Source of the DNA: CAWIJJ01 sp963836405
Lineage (GTDB): Bacteria > Acidobacteriota > Terriglobia > Bryobacterales > Bryobacteraceae
Reading direction: 5' to 3'
DNA: 64,000 bases
NCBI GenBank assembly: GCA_963836405.1
Contig: CAWIJL010000009.1
Coordinates: forward strand, 310,001 to 374,000
The notes below the pieces were generated by a model. The model had not been told where the DNA came from. It made no database searches and saw nothing but the letters and a program-made list of their open reading frames with translations. Of this stretch, positions 32,387 to 44,746 are shown one piece after another. Position 1 is the first letter of the stretch. The number at the start of each line of letters is the position of its first letter. The position numbers and the translations under genes were made by a program.

Positions 32387-33982
32387 TCAACTCCGTGATG
32401 GGATGACCAGGAGGACTTCGACCTCAATTGGTTCTTTGTTCTTTAATGCCGGTCGAAACTGCCATTCCTTCAGAAGCGCCAGCACCTCCATCATCGTCGG
32501 GGTTGCCGCCCCAGTCGTCTGCATATTTTCCAGTCGTCCGCTGGCAGTGAGGAGTCCCTGAAAGACAATGTGCCTTATGATCGCCTGCCCCAACATCGCG
32601 TTAGGAATCCTAGTGGTGATAGGATACGGCGGAACCAGCGCGATGCGTCGCCAATATTGATCTGATATGGACTGGGCTGCGAAATTTTGCTTGGAGGCAG
32701 ACAATATTCGAGGATCCACTCCTTTTGATCCCCCACTCGCAAATAAACCGAATAGACCGGGTTTCCATTCAATCTGGCTCCAAGGTTCAGCACGTCTTCG
32801 CGGCCGCCGGCCTGGGTAATGACCACATCGAAGTTGCCGTTCGCCGGATGGTGGATTCGAGTAAGTTCCGCGCGGTTTGGCGGATCGCCACGTCTGATCG
32901 AGCGGATGAAGAGGAACCGACCGGATTTCCGTTGACGGCGAGGGTCTCATTGATCCGCACGTCATCCCCACTGTTGATTCCGCGGCTGCTCCCGTGGAGA
33001 CGAACTCGAATCCGCGACATTTTTTGCCGCGGCCGCGCGGTTTTGGTTTACCCGGCCGGAACCCAACGCCTTTTCGGTTGAATCCGACGAATTGACCGTT
33101 GAGACTGTGGATTGGCTGCCGCCGTTCGAGGCAGTGTCGGGTATATTCTGTAGCCCTCTGGGAATCAGGATATCCCTCAAATCACGCCGTTCCGTTGCAA
33201 ATGTGAGCACGTTGGTTGGTTGGCCTGAGGACACGTCGAAGCTGGCCATTTGTGTTTCGTCCCTCGCGGCTGCGAAGGGGTGCCGTAGCCGAGTTAGCGA
33301 GCGGAAGGGCGGATTGTCCTGCGTCGCGGCTGTCGCTGGGAGACGTTGACGCTGTCGACCCTGGGTTCTCGATTCGGAACCGCGAGAGCGGGCAGGGCGG
33401 CAAGCTTTGGATCCGGCGAAAGATCCTCTGTCCGGCCCGGGGTCACAACGTCGTCTGGGCGCGAAGGCTTTGGAACTTCCAAAGCCTGGCGGGCCAGAAA
33501 CCAGCGGAGGCAATGTGGCAGGAACCGCCGGGTTGGGACGAAAGTCAGGCTGGACGACGACCGGGGCGTTTATTGCCTTCTCATTGGGCTTCGGAAGTTG
33601 CAGGGCGGCCGGCACCGCCGGCGTGCGTGAACTGCTAGCCGTGCCTCCCGGGCATTTCGAAAGGCGCAGAGCGGGCCTGCGCGACGAGCCGCGGGGCCGG
33701 TCCTAGTTTCTCCGGTTTTGCCTGAAAGTAAAGCGGTTCCGCAAGATGGATGCGCAGCGGCTCAACCGTGTACCGGGACCAGTCCAGTTGATCATCGCGC
33801 GACCACAAAGCAATCTCGCGAGAGATCACGGAAATCACAATGAACAAGAGTAGATGCGCGGCGACGGACGTCAGGAGGGTGCCCGTTCGCGGAACCCGGC
33901 CAGGCGCCATTCCCTGGAATGGCGGTCCGTCACTGTCCGGACTTAAAGTCCTTCCCATGTGGATGCGAACGCGCAGTTTCAT
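32387..33982 (-). CDS. Membrane-anchored protein with TonB-C-like C-terminus (several frameshifts)
   Basis: One gene read in pieces. The N-terminus from ATG 33982 has a short cytoplasmic tail, one membrane helix (LLTSVAAHLLLFIVISVIS) and VEPLRIHLAEPLYF. The middle is proline-rich (QLPKPNEKAINAP) and then Ser/Asn-rich (about 33600-32970). The C-terminus restores to VITQAGGREDVLNLGARL and finally QAIIRHIVFQGLLTASGRL and LLKEWQFRPALKNK, the TonB-C-like module seen in secreted acidobacterial proteins. At least four frame changes are needed. It begins 10 bases after the preceding secreted-protein gene, so it is probably the last gene of the Tad transcription unit. Its role is unknown; a TonB-like anchor spanning the periplasm is one reading. 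Confidence 0.6.
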
Positions 33983-33991
33983 TTCATCTCC

Positions 33992-36279
33992 CTACCGTGA
34001 AACCGGCAGGTACACCGTGTTGCTCTTTTTGCCGTTGATGCGAACTCTTACGGGCAGAACCGGTGAGTCCGGCAGGCTCGACGGGACCTCGAACCGTACG
34101 GCATCAACTCCCACGGCGGCGGCCGATCGGCCGGCATACAGCGGTTCGATCACCGTGCCTTCACCGAGTTCGATGCTTACGGCATCCACCAACGTGTATC
34201 CGGGGCGTTCGTCCAGCACGTAACCGTCGGGCGGTGCGATGGCGTAGGGACCCAATCCGGTTCCCCAGACGGTGAGGATCTCACCGGGACTGGCGGGCTG
34301 ATTCTCCTCAACCGTGCTGCCATCGGGGCGAACAAAGAGACCCATCGGTTGATCCTCCCCGCCACAGTTGAACAGCCCGGGTGCATTCCGGACTACCGAT
34401 ATCGGCGCGGCGGCTTTCGGGCTTGCCCTCCCACCGAACGATGATGGTGTGTCTTCCTTCCGAGATGCCGGACGGCAGTTGCGCGTTAATCTGGCTAGGC
34501 GAAACGAAGATCAGCGGGAGGAAGACATCATCCGCGCGCACCGTCACATTCTCGAGCGTTTGGGCGAGCGGATTTCCTGGTCCAACCTGGACGTCGGATG
34601 CAAGATTGGCGCCGAAAATCGAAATCAACGAACCCGGCGCCACATCGTCAGAAACCGAAGCGGTAACGGCATTGCGAATTCCGGACGGCGCGATCGCGGG
34701 AATGCGGTCGAGGTGAAGGTTCGCTATCTTCGGCGAATCAAGTGTGACTGCCGTGGTGGCAGCCCTCCGGAAACGTCGCCGGTCCAGCCTAGGATGCGAA
34801 AGCCGAAGACCGGTTTCGCCGAGACCGAGACCAGGGTGCCTTCGTCATAGAAACCGTCCGGTGACGATGGCGTGATGGTGAAAGAAGCGCCTTCTGGCGG
34901 CGTCGCTTCGAGCGACAGGCGGTTCTGTCGGACGTATGCCGCGGTGTAAGTCGCGGCAACTCGGCGGACAGCGTGATAGCGCGTCCCGCGTCGGTAGAAT
35001 CGCCCCAGCCCTGGAAAACCAGACGCACTCCATCGCTAAGCTCTCGAACCGCCGGTGTCGAGACGTTAATTACCGCGCCGATGTCTCTCTCTATCGTGCA
35101 CGGAGTGATACAACTGGATCCGTCCACATCAACGTCAAACCGGCGGGCACGCTCGCAAGAGTGGCCTCACCAACGGTTGATAGGTTGCGGTGAAGCGTTC
35201 GTTAGTGTTCCCCACGACATAGTCAAACGCGGCCGGCTTACCATTCGACCAGGACACGAACCGGTACTTCTGACCATGGGAATCGGTCTGCGTCGCCGCG
35301 CGAAATGCGATGAATGGACCCCGGCTTCCACGCAAAGCCCGATTCGGGAAGTTAAGGCCTCCATCGATACTCAATCTAAGGCCGGCAGGAGAAGTCGAGA
35401 AGGTCGTGAACACCGCCGGTACAAACCGGGCCATGAAACTGATGGGGATCGTCTGGTTCGGCACGGTGACATCGTGATTGATGTCGCCTCCATCGCTCCA
35501 GGAATCGAAAACGTAGTAATGCCATTCTCGATCTGAACGGGATCGACGCCAAGAGTGTGGACCGTCCCCCAACCCCATTCCAGAATCGGAGGTGAATACG
35601 GAACGCGATCGGCGAGTATGCGGAGGTTCGGCGGAATGTTTGAATATTGACCCCACGCGCGCCGAATTGGTGTTCTCGAAACCGGGTGCGAGTTGCCCCG
35701 GCTCTACCATCACAAAGGTAATGTCGAAGGAAGTGGGCCGCGCGCCTCCCGGGATTTGCGCCCAACCGGTGAAAATGTAGCCGGCGTTGGGAAATACCTT
35801 TGCGTTGACTGAGGCATTCGCGGCCAGCCATAACTCCGTGTATCGGTCATAAACCGCTTGATCGACTTGCACGCGGCCGGCGGAGGCACAGGGTTGGCCG
35901 GGAACCGGGCAGTCGATCAGATTGATAATCAGCCTGTAGGATGCCTCAAATTGCAGCTTGATCCATTTCAGCCCGGGATCGCCGTGATCGGCTGGAGGTG
36001 CTGGAAGCGGAACTGAGGTTCGTGATCCATCCTTTGAACGCGTAGCGCTTTCCCACCGAAAAACTGTTGTCCAGATAAAACGCCGTAACTTCATGCTTGC
36101 TGCCAGCTGGCCACGCGAAGTTCCCCGCACCAGTGAACGGCTGCCCATCCACACGGAACGCGAGCCCCGCGGGTTCGGTGGAGATCTGGACGACGTTGGT
36201 CTGAGATTGCGCCTGCGCGGTGGCCACACAACGCGACGCATGCCAGAACCGACAGGACCAATACGACTTTGGAAGACAC
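33992..36279 (-). CDS. Large secreted protein with repeat domains and TIGR03437 C-terminus (several frameshifts)
   Basis: The gene appears to start at ATG 36279 with a signal peptide (MSSKVVLVLSVLACVALCG) and then reads TNVVQISTEPAGLAFRVDGQ. Repeats of the type TGWAQIPGG, DSWSDGGDINHDV and VSWSNGKPAAFDY resemble divergent InlB B-repeat/PEGA-like surface repeats. Two TIGR03437-type segments close the protein: MAPGSLISIFGANLA and ASPGEILTVWGTGLG, ending at RVRINGKKSNTVYLPV. Five or more frame changes interrupt it. The domain set points to a surface-exposed adhesin-like or scaffolding protein expressed with the pilus genes; the function is inference. Confidence 0.65.
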
Positions 36280-36301
36280 GCTCTAGGACCTCACCCTCGG
36301 G

Positions 36302-36929
36302 TTAGAAAACACTGCTGATGCCGATCAGAAAAACGAAATCGTGCATCCAGCCGGTCATCTTGCAGCCCGACGGCGTCGCCAGCAGATTGCTCGGTATCGG
36401 TGTGGCGTAATCGCGGAAATCCATGCGGAACAGCGTGTTCGGCTCCTGAATTTCATGCCGCCGCCCACGCTGATCAGCGGCTGCGCCTCGGAGGTATGCG
36501 TCAGCACCACCAGATTGCTGAGCGGTTGAAAGACGGTTCGGTACCCGTGCCGCGATACCACTTGACGCCCGCGCCGGCGGCGAGAAACGGACGGATCGGA
36601 GATTCTTTGGGCGGCATGGATCAGCACGTCGTAGTGAACGGCATGCGATTGCGCACCGGCAGTGGCTTTACCGATCCGGAAGAGACCTGCAGATCGTCGG
36701 CCCTGAAGGTGTAGCGGGCCTCGCCGCCGACGTAGCGGTTCATCTGGTTGCCCAACAGGCCGCCAAACGCGATCGCCGAGCCGAAACCCGCGGAGCCGTG
36801 TGGGCTACCTGGTGACATCGACGTCTTACAATAAATGCCATAACCGCCGCTGGCGCCGACCTCCCAACTTTGGCCAGAGAGCAGGCCCGAAGCGGGGAAC
36901 AGGAACAGAAGTGTGATGAGCAGTCGCAT
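36302..36929 (-). CDS. Outer-membrane beta-barrel protein (frameshifted)
   Basis: A signal peptide (MRLLITLLFLFPASGLLSGQ) is followed by WEVGASGGYGIY, GFGSAIAFGGLLGNQMN and YVGGEARYTFRADDLQ, alternating strands of a small porin-like barrel (OmpA/OMP_b-brl type, about 200 residues). The frame changes around 36625 and at least once more. The final strand, GWMHDFVFLIGISSVF, ends in the C-terminal phenylalanine needed for barrel assembly. It lies between two large secreted-protein genes on the same strand. A structural or adhesin role at the outer membrane is probable; no specific substrate. Confidence 0.62.
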
Positions 36930-36968
36930 AGATTTGAGCGCAGGTTTTCCCTTCTAGCTGTGGTCTCC

Positions 36969-39900
36969 TCACAATTCACCACCCGCACCGGGATCGTGGT
37001 CGAGGCCTCCGGCCTGTGATCGTCAACGGGATATCGAAGCCGGTGGGAACGCCTTTGAACGGCACGGCCACGATGAATGGCAGACGCCGACCTGACCCGG
37101 GTCAGGCCCGCGAAATCGACAAAGAGCGGCACACCGCCAAGCGTCACAGTGGGCGACAGCAGGGCCGCCGGAAGCGGGTCGGAGGGCGCGGCGTTTCCGG
37201 CAGGAACCTCGGGAATCGTCGCTCCCAGACCGGTGAGATAGATAGTGAGTCGAGTCGTTCGGATGGATCGGATTCGACACCGTCACCAGGTCATATTCGT
37301 GGCCCGGAAGATCGCCGGAATGGATGTGTTGGGCCCGGCTGTACCGGATGGAACATCGCCGGCGCCACGGACGAGATGGTGACGCGTAGCGCATCGCTGA
37401 TGCCGCCGGGTGTGCGCAGCACGACATCGGCAAGGCCGTCGATATGGGCGGCAGGACGCGCGTTGATCTGCGTAGACGAGACAAAGCGTCACCGGCGCGA
37501 CGGCGCCGTTTACGGTGAGGCAGGAATCGGCCAGACCGTGGGGAGGGGCACGTCGGTGCTGGAGAGCGTCATCGGACTCAACTGGCTCCCGAAGATCGTG
37601 ACCAGGCCACCGGGCGCGACGGGCTTGGTGAAATCCGCCGAGTTGACGACGCGGTCGATCACGGGCGGTGCGGTGAAGGCATCGTAATTCCACGGAATCA
37701 CGGTGAAGCCCGAAGTAGTGAGGGCGATGAAGGCGGAGCGGTCGGCCAGCGGAGAGAGTGTCCGGCGGAACGGGAAGTCGGTATCGACCGATCGTGATGG
37801 GCGATTCCACGATCATGGTGGGCAGCGGGAGAGACCGGTGGCGGTGGCTCACGCGCTGCACGTAACCATATGCCGGCAGAGGTGATGGCCGTCGTGTATC
37901 CGCTCTGGTCGACGAACGTGAAGCCGGAGGAAGTATCGCCGCCCGAAACCACGGGACCGAGGGCGACCAGCGACTCGTTGAGGAGGTAGTGGTCGACCAT
38001 AAAGTAGCCGAAGCTGGAAGCGGCGATAGCGCCCTTCAGGTCAGTGAAATCCTGCCTGGAGATGGTGAACGTATCGACGTTGGCGTTGTAAAGAAGCAGG
38101 CGTGCCGTCGGGCATGGCGGCCATAATGCTGGCGCCATTGGGCGCGGCCATCAGCGTGGTGCTGATGTGGACGTCGTTCTTGAAGGGGCCGAGGCTGGGA
38201 AGTTCGCTGGCAACACCGCCCAGCAGGTCGATGGAATCGATGGTGTGGATCGGGCCCGCCACGCGAGTAGACGCCAGGATTGCCTTCCCCGAAGCGGCGA
38301 TGGAGCGCGGGTAGTGTCCGGCGGGAAGATGATGGGAGAGAGCTGCTGGAGCGTGTCGAGGTCGTAGCGGTTGGCGATCTGCGAGTTATCATTGCCCACC
38401 AGGAGGTACTTCCGATCGACCGTGATGGCCATCGACCAGCGGGGTGTTGCCGGTGCGTAGAGTGGCGATCTGGCTGTAACTCGTGGCGTCATAGACCAGG
38501 ACCTGGTTGCGGTCGAGGCGCAGCACGTAGAAGCGGTTCCGTCCGGGATCGGCGAGGGCACGTCCACCAGTTCGCCGGGGGCATCGAAGAAGGCGCCTCG
38601 GTTCTCCGGCTCGCGGTTGTTGATCAGCACGCGGAAACGGCTGCGGGTATTGGCGACGTAGCTGCTTTCGATGCGGCCGCGCGAGGTGGGCGGAGGCATA
38701 TTGACGGCAGCGCTCGAGCGGACCTCAAATTGAATGGCCTTGGTGCCGATCAGGCTGCCGATCATGGTGGGGTCGATGGTGATCTTCACGCGGGCGGGCG
38801 TTACTCCGGCCGAGGGACTGATGGTGATGCCGGCGGAACTCGAGCCGCGCGGCAGGCACGATCTGGAACGGGGTGGAGTTGCCGCTGGGATCGGTGATGT
38901 CGACGGTCTGGGTGATGGGGCCGCTGTTGCAGAAGTTGCCCCGGAACACGACGTCTTCGGCGCCTGCGACCGCGCGGGGCGCCCTGTCGAGCTGGGCCAT
39001 GGAGAATACCATCACGCCGCTGTCGGAAATGGAGTAGAGCATGCTCTCATCGGCGGAGAACACGGAGCGGCCGGCGAGACCTTCAGAGAGCTGAATGCGC
39101 TCGCGAACGGTGAGGTTGTCGGCATCGAGGATCAGCAGGTTGGGCGGTAGGGTGGACTGGGCCGGCTGCTCTCCGGGAGTGGTGACGGTCACACAGGTCC
39201 CGTTCGGCAGGCAAACGGTTTGTGATCCGGAAACGGCGGTCGCCTGCGCCTGGGTGATCTGTGCGTAGATGAGATTCCTGGAAGAGCGGATGGCCACCGT
39301 ACCCACTGCCAGATCTCCGGAGGCATTGGGCCACTGCGCGATCAGCGGTCCTCCGGCCACGCAGTCGCCGAGGAAGCCCGGCCGGCAGCCGATCAGGGCC
39401 CAGCCCTCCATGTAGTAGGAGGCATCGGGGTTGGCGATGCAAGCGCGCGTGGCCCCAGGCTGGGAGAACTGATGGAGGAAACGGCGCCGGTGATCTGATG
39501 GTCGACGGCGTTATAGCTGAACGCGAGCTGGTGGAAGAGGAGCCGGTATCCGGGGTCACGCCACCGATACCGAAGATGTGGCGGTGGTCGGCGGTGGCGG
39601 CGAGCGAGCCGGCGATGATCTGGGTCGGCCGGATTGTTTTGGGGGACCGGCAACACCTGGCTCTGCACGTTCTCCACGGTACCCAACACCACGGTGTTCC
39701 CGGAAGCCGGATCGAAGAGGATGAATTCGGTTTGCGTCATGATCAGCGCCAGGCCGTCGTAACCGAACTCCACGCCCACGGGACCCGAAGACAGTCCGAA
39801 AGTGCGCTTGGTGTTGTTGGTCAGGTCGATGACGGTAAGCGCATCCTGTCCGGGCTTCGACAGAGTGCTTCCACCCGAGGACGCATAGTGGGTAACGACG

Positions 39901-40170
39901 AGGTACTTGCCGTTGGGCGAAAGCGCGACTCCTCCGGGGTAAGGCGAAACGGTGATGGACCGGCTTATGGTGTTATCGGCGGTGCTCATCACGTCGATGC
40001 GGCCCGAAGTATAGTTGGCGATGTAGAGGACGCCACGAGCCTCGTCGAGGGCCAGATCGGAGGCATGGCCGCCGATCGGGACAACCCGTCCGAAGGTTGC
40101 GGCGGGCACCGGCGAATGAGCACCGCCGCAAAGGCCGGCGCAGAGGAATCGGAAAGCAATTTAGGAAAAT
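36969..40170 (-). CDS. Large secreted YVTN-type beta-propeller protein with TIGR03437 C-terminus (many frameshifts)
   Basis: A gene of about 3.2 kb downstream of the secretin gene. Near the start, after a poorly resolved signal region (about 40170-40110), YVTN/lactonase-type propeller blades are clear: LALDEARGVLYIANYTSGRIDVM, VALSPNGKYLVVTHYA and VFSADESMLYSISDSGVMVFS. The C-terminal third carries Ig-like and TIGR03437 pieces (SADFTKPVAPGGLVTIFGSQL, VTLGGVPLFVDFAGL). At least eight frame changes are needed, so exact ends are approximate. The same architecture of propeller plus TIGR03437 is common in Solibacter. Its place directly after cpaC suggests a surface or secreted product of the same regulon. 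Confidence 0.62.
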
Positions 40171-40199
40171 ACGAGTCAACGCATATAATTGGGTCCCTT

Positions 40200-41678
40200 T
40201 TACTGTTTCCTGACCGGCCCCGTGGGGGCGCCGCCGCCGGAGTAGGGCGGGGATGGCCACCGGCTCTCCCCGTTTGGGGTGCCGACAGTACATTTCTTTT
40301 CGAGCTTCATCTGATTCTGCTCTTCGATGCTGTCGAGTTGTTCTACCGGAATCGACTGTGTAGGCGGATTTGCCGGTACCGGTCCGGTGGCGCTCATGGA
40401 AGCGCTCCTCCCGGGCAGCCGTGAGGGCAGCTCGAGGCCGGGCAGCCGTCCTTCCGGAATGGGGCGAACGATTTCCGGCGTGACAATCACCAGCAGCTCG
40501 TTATTCTGCCTGCTGAGCGATTGGATTCGAAGAGCTTGCCCAGCAGAGGAATGTCGCCAGAGCAGCGGGACTTTCTGGATCGTCTCGTGAGGCGCCGGTC
40601 GAGTAGACCGCCGATGGCGAAGCTCTGGCCGGATTGCAGCTCGATTTCGGTTTCCACACGCCGCGTGGTCAGGCCGGGAATGTCGTAGCCCTGGAAGGTC
40701 AGGCCGGCGTGAAATCGAGTGAGCTCACTTCGGGGGTAACGCCAAGCCGGATGGTGCCCGGGGCGTGACCACCGGCAGGAAGTTGATTCGCACGCCGAAT
40801 TCGCGGAACGCGACCGTAATGGTGCCCAGCCCCGCCTGCCGCCCTGCAAAATCGGGTACGGGAATTCGCCGCCCGCCAGAAAGCTGGCCTGCTTGCCGTT
40901 CATGGCGAGCACGTTGGGCTCGGCCAGAATTTCGAATAGGCCGCGGTCTCCAGGGCTTTGATGGTGGCGCCCAGATTCAGGTCGCGCCGGAAAAGGAAGA
41001 AGTTCAACGCGTCGGCCAGAGTGTGGTGGTCCGTCGGTTGAGTGACATCGGGGCGCCTGAACTGCCCTGTGGGACTCGGCCGATGGTATTGGTGGCACCG
41101 GTGCTGAACAGGTTCATGCCGAGTTCGGTGGCGTTGCTGCGGTCGACCGTGGCGAACTGGACCCTCAAGAGGATCTGCGTGTCGCTGGCGGGAACATCGA
41201 CGTACAGCAGGTTGGCCACTTTGCCGGCAGTCCCGGCGATGGACATCGCGCGATCCGCGCTGTTCAGGTCTTGGCAGTGCCGGTGAGGAAGACATGTCAT
41301 TCTCGAACGCGCGATGAAGGCTCCCCCGGCAGTTCCTCTTCGATCTGACGGCGCAGAGTCTCGAGCTTCTGCGGACGGGCGTCGTGTTCGGCCGCACCAC
41401 GACGTCGAAGAAGAGCTTGTTGCCGCCCTCCTGCCAGATGATGAGGCTGGTCTCCCCGGCGCTTTACCGTCGATGAGCACTTCCTTGGGCCGACGGCCCG
41501 AGCTTCGGCGACATCGCCATAGCCCACCGCGACGCGTTCGATATCGGCCGGCGCTGTTGACCACCAGCGATTTTCCGACGGTCAGCACCAACTCGCGCGC
41601 GCTTTGTTGCGGGGCCTCTGCCCCCAGAATCTCGCATCCTCCAAAGGGAGCCGGGCGGCAACCCAGATCGGTGATCGT
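40200..41678 (-). CDS. cpaC: Tad pilus secretin CpaC/RcpA (several frameshifts)
   Basis: The outer-membrane channel for Flp pili. N-terminal domain pieces: ELVLTVGKSLVVNS, IERVAVGYGDVAEA, KEVLIDGKAPG (the BON-like/N0 region). Middle: ILLRVQFATVDRSNATELGMNL. Secretin core: ILAEPNVLAMNGKQASFLAGGEFPYP, the hallmark segment, then TEIELQSGQSFAIGGLLDRR, DIPLLGKLF and VIVTPEIVRPIPEG. The last 70 residues are a proline/serine-rich tail. At least four frame changes occur. The start near 41678 is uncertain because no good codon is in frame there. It follows cpaB directly, the standard order. Confidence 0.8.
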
Positions 41679-42552
41679 TCAGTTTTTTCCCTCCGCGCTC
41701 CGGGCGAACTTGGCCTCGGTACGCTGAGGCCCGTTCAACACTTCAATCAAGATAGGCGGCGGAGGCTCCGGGGCCGCCGCGGGTTCGGAGCGGCTTTGGC
41801 CGGCTTTGGTGCGGCCGCGCCGCGGTCTTCCGGCGCGGCCGGAGCTGCGGGTTCCCCAAACAGGGCCGCAAACGAAAGCCGGCGTCTCGGACATTTCCGT
41901 GTCGAGCGGGTTTCGCAGCACCAACTGGATGCGGGTTTCGTTTTTCGCCAGGCTCAGGATTTCGGCCTGTTCGGGGGTCACCAGCAGGTTCACAACATGG
42001 ACCGTGGCCGGCTTTCCTTCGGTGTCTTTCTGATAGTTTTGTCCCGCCGAAAGGACCTCGATGTTTTGCAGCAAGGTTTTACCGCGGCGCCGTTGAGCCG
42101 CTGCGGTCCGGGGGGCACGCCGGAGATCAGGACATCGACCCGCATCCCGGCAGGACGAAACCGGCCACCCCTACAATGTCGTTCACCTTCACCGCGCACG
42201 GCCGCAACCCAGCGGGATGATCGCCGCCAATCCGCCACCCGCTCCCGGCGCCGCCAACCGGTTCTCCAGGATCATTTCGCCTTCGTAGATCGGCGCGACC
42301 ACGCCGCGGCCGAGCAGTCCTTCTTTCTTGGTGGCCGTGCCGGCCGGGGAACCGAGCCGACCCACTGGGTCGGGTCTTGAGGTCCGAATCCTTGATGACC
42401 GCACCAAGCTGGAGCTCATGCGCAGCCATCACTACTTGTGTGGTCGCACCCGATCCCCTGGCCCGGGTCGCCAGTACACGATAGACGAGATAAGTTGCTC
42501 CCGCCGAAACAACCAGTGCCACTACCAGAATTGCGGTGATCCTCGACTTCAT
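41679..42552 (-). CDS. cpaB: Flp pilus assembly protein CpaB/RcpC (frameshifted)
   Basis: Starts at ATG 42552 with a membrane anchor (ITAILVVALVVSAGATYLVY), then the SAF domain start TTQVVMAAHELQLGAVIKDSDL. After frame changes the C-terminal part, beginning near 42076, reads NIEVLSAGQNYQKDTEG, TVHVVNLLVTPEQAEILSLA and RIQLVLRNPLDTE, typical of the second half of CpaB. The tail is Ala/Pro-rich. CpaB stabilises the secretin and sits in the periplasm, probably bound to peptidoglycan through the SAF domain. The stop overlaps the beginning of the secretin gene. Confidence 0.82.
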
Positions 42553-42730
42553 TCCGATCTCCTGAAAACGACGCCCATTACTCTTCCGTGATCCAGCCTA
42601 TGGGCAATTCACTGCCCATTTCCAGGCTTCCTAAGTCCTTTGCCCCGACACTTTCCTGTAGTCCCGAAGGCGTATGTGTCAACGTCTGTAGACGCATCAC
42701 GCGCCGGCGTTCCTGAAAGGTTACTCATGC

Positions 42731-44290
42731 CTATTTCACCAGCGCGATCCTGCGCATACTCAAGTAGCCGCCCGGGTTCAAATTCATTCGAATCGTGGAA
42801 CTCCCGACTATCTGCAGCGAGCTGGCGATAATATAGCCCTGCTGTACAGTATTGCTGCACGGATTGCCGTTATACTGCACCTCCTGATAATGCGCAGGTG
42901 TGCTCATCATGACGCTGATCGGATTTGTCATATAGATATTCCCGATCAACGTGAAACAGCCGTTACCCTGCCCGAGGCTGTGAGCCTTGTTGCCGGTGTG
43001 GGCATTTGCGGTCCGGTCCTCCCAGAAAAGCAACCCGTAGTATGGGCCGGTAGGAACAACAAACCCCTCGGAATTCTCGACTGTCAATGTCGCGCCTCGG
43101 AGCGTAGCTTGGACGTTCGTGGTGATGTCGAAACCGCCGGTTGGATTGTTATTCAGGGTGCTGCCGGCTACCCCGGTGTCGTAAATCACCATGCCGGTGC
43201 CGGTTGCCGCGTCGGCCGGGCAACCCGAACACATGGCGTCCCAGTTGTTGGCCGCGCCCCGGCCGCCGTCCACACCCTGGAGCTTGAAACCACCGGCGCC
43301 CTGGATGTAGTAAACTCCCGGCTTGAAATAATGGGCTTGGTGTTCTTGATTTCCAATTTATTGGCGTATCTACCAGGAGAATACTCGGTGCATTTCGATG
43401 CGAAAGCGCAGCCGTCAACCCCTTGTGCGATATCAACAGGTGCGGGAGCATCAGGCGGAACCGCCGGCGGGGGAATATGCCCGAAGGGATCCTCGGACAT
43501 AGACGAAGGCCGGATATAATGGCCCGTGGAGCCTAAGGCAATGGAAGCGGGCTTGGTCGCTGGGCCGCCCCAAACGCCGAAGTCACCGCCCGTACCCGTC
43601 GTGCAGGCACCACTGTCGGCAGGGCCGGCATGCGACAAGTCTACGAAACCGCCCGCTTTCGGAGAGGCGTATGCAGCCGGATCAGCCGAATTGATTTGAA
43701 TGCTCTGGGGAGGTCCGCCGCAGATGATGATGTTGGTGTTGCCGTTCGTCGAAAGTGAATTCGGCAGCTTCGGGTGGGTGACAAGAATTGGCGTTGGAGA
43801 CACCACGCCGACGATCGCGGCCGCCGCCACTACCTGGATGTTGTTATTGGCGGCTCCACCGACAAACGGCATGAACCAGGCGGGAACTGCGTGCGTTATG
43901 GTTACTCGCAGTACCGTTACCGGATCGTCGACAGATAGAGACGCTGGATCCAGCCCCACCGTCCCGGGGCTGGGTCTATCCACGACAATCGAATCGGCCC
44001 CTACCGCCAAATCCGTTCTTTCGCGCATAAGAGCACGGCGTAATCGCGTCCACGGTGGTACAGGTGTAGCTGTAACCGGGGCTTGTCGCAAAGGCATTGC
44101 TTCCTGTGTTTGTCCTGTTGAACATACTAAGAACGCCGGCCTGGGCGGCCGCATCCGCGGCCGCCTGAGCCATCTGACGATGCACATCCATCTGTCCCAT
44201 GTCAAGAGCCAGCCCAATGGCGCCAAGCAGGAAAATGCCCACCACCAGCAAGGAAAGAACTACGGCTTGTCCCCTTTCGTTCTGTCGCAT
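42731..44290 (-). CDS. tadG: TadG-like Flp pilus assembly protein (two frameshifts)
   Basis: A protein of about 520 residues, start ATG 44290. The first 50 residues are the TadE/TadG-like anchor: ERGQAVVLSLLVVGIFLLGAIG followed by ALDMGQMDVHRQMAQAAADAAAQAG. The long periplasmic part is Gly/Asn/Pro-rich with sections VVAAAAIVGVVSPTPILVTHP, IIICGGPPQSIQINS and a C-terminal strand domain ending NPGGYLSMRRIALVK. No von Willebrand domain is obvious, unlike proteobacterial TadG. Frame changes lie near 43990 and 43260. It is a minor-pilin-like or adhesive component encoded next to the two tadE genes. The 178-base gap downstream before cpaB shows no gene. Confidence 0.7.
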
Positions 44291-44298
44291 ATGCTTAC

Positions 44299-44746
44299 CT
44301 AAAACACGATGACTCCACGGCTGGTGGAACTCAGCGTCAGGCTGAGCGGAATAAATGTCAGCGGCACGTACGGATACGATACCGATACGACCACAGCGGA
44401 GCCGGGCTTGTTGCCCGGATCTACGGGTGAAGCCGCAGCCGGATACTCGACGTTGATGGTGAGAGTGTCGAGATGCAGAACTCCGGCCTTTGCAAAGGCC
44501 TTCACAACGTCGGTGATGTTGCTGTAGCCGGTAGCTCCGCTCGGCGGATCACCGGTCGCGGTACGGGAGCTTCCGTGCACAATCGCGTACCGGGTTCAGG
44601 GCCCGGGCTGCGTTGGCGAGCGATGTATAGACCAGCAGGAGGCGGTCGAACTCGACGCTGGCGATGATGACCGTCAGCAGGATCATGGTTACGAGTGCGA
44701 ACTCGACCAACGCAGCACCACGCTCCTCATGCCGCCGGCTGCTCAT
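44299..44746 (-). CDS. tadE: TadE-like pseudopilin, second copy (frameshifted)
   Basis: Starts at ATG 44746 overlapping the stop of the preceding tadE gene (ATGA). N-terminus: RGAALVEFALVTMILLTVI with the pilin-like E after the small residues, then FDRLLLVYTSLANAARA. After a frame change near 44590 it continues with HGSSRTATGDP, GVLHLDTLTINVEYP and VVSVSYPYVPLTFIPLSLTL. Minor pseudopilins of this type are cleaved by the prepilin peptidase and sit at the base of Flp pili. About 148 residues, the normal size. Confidence 0.78.
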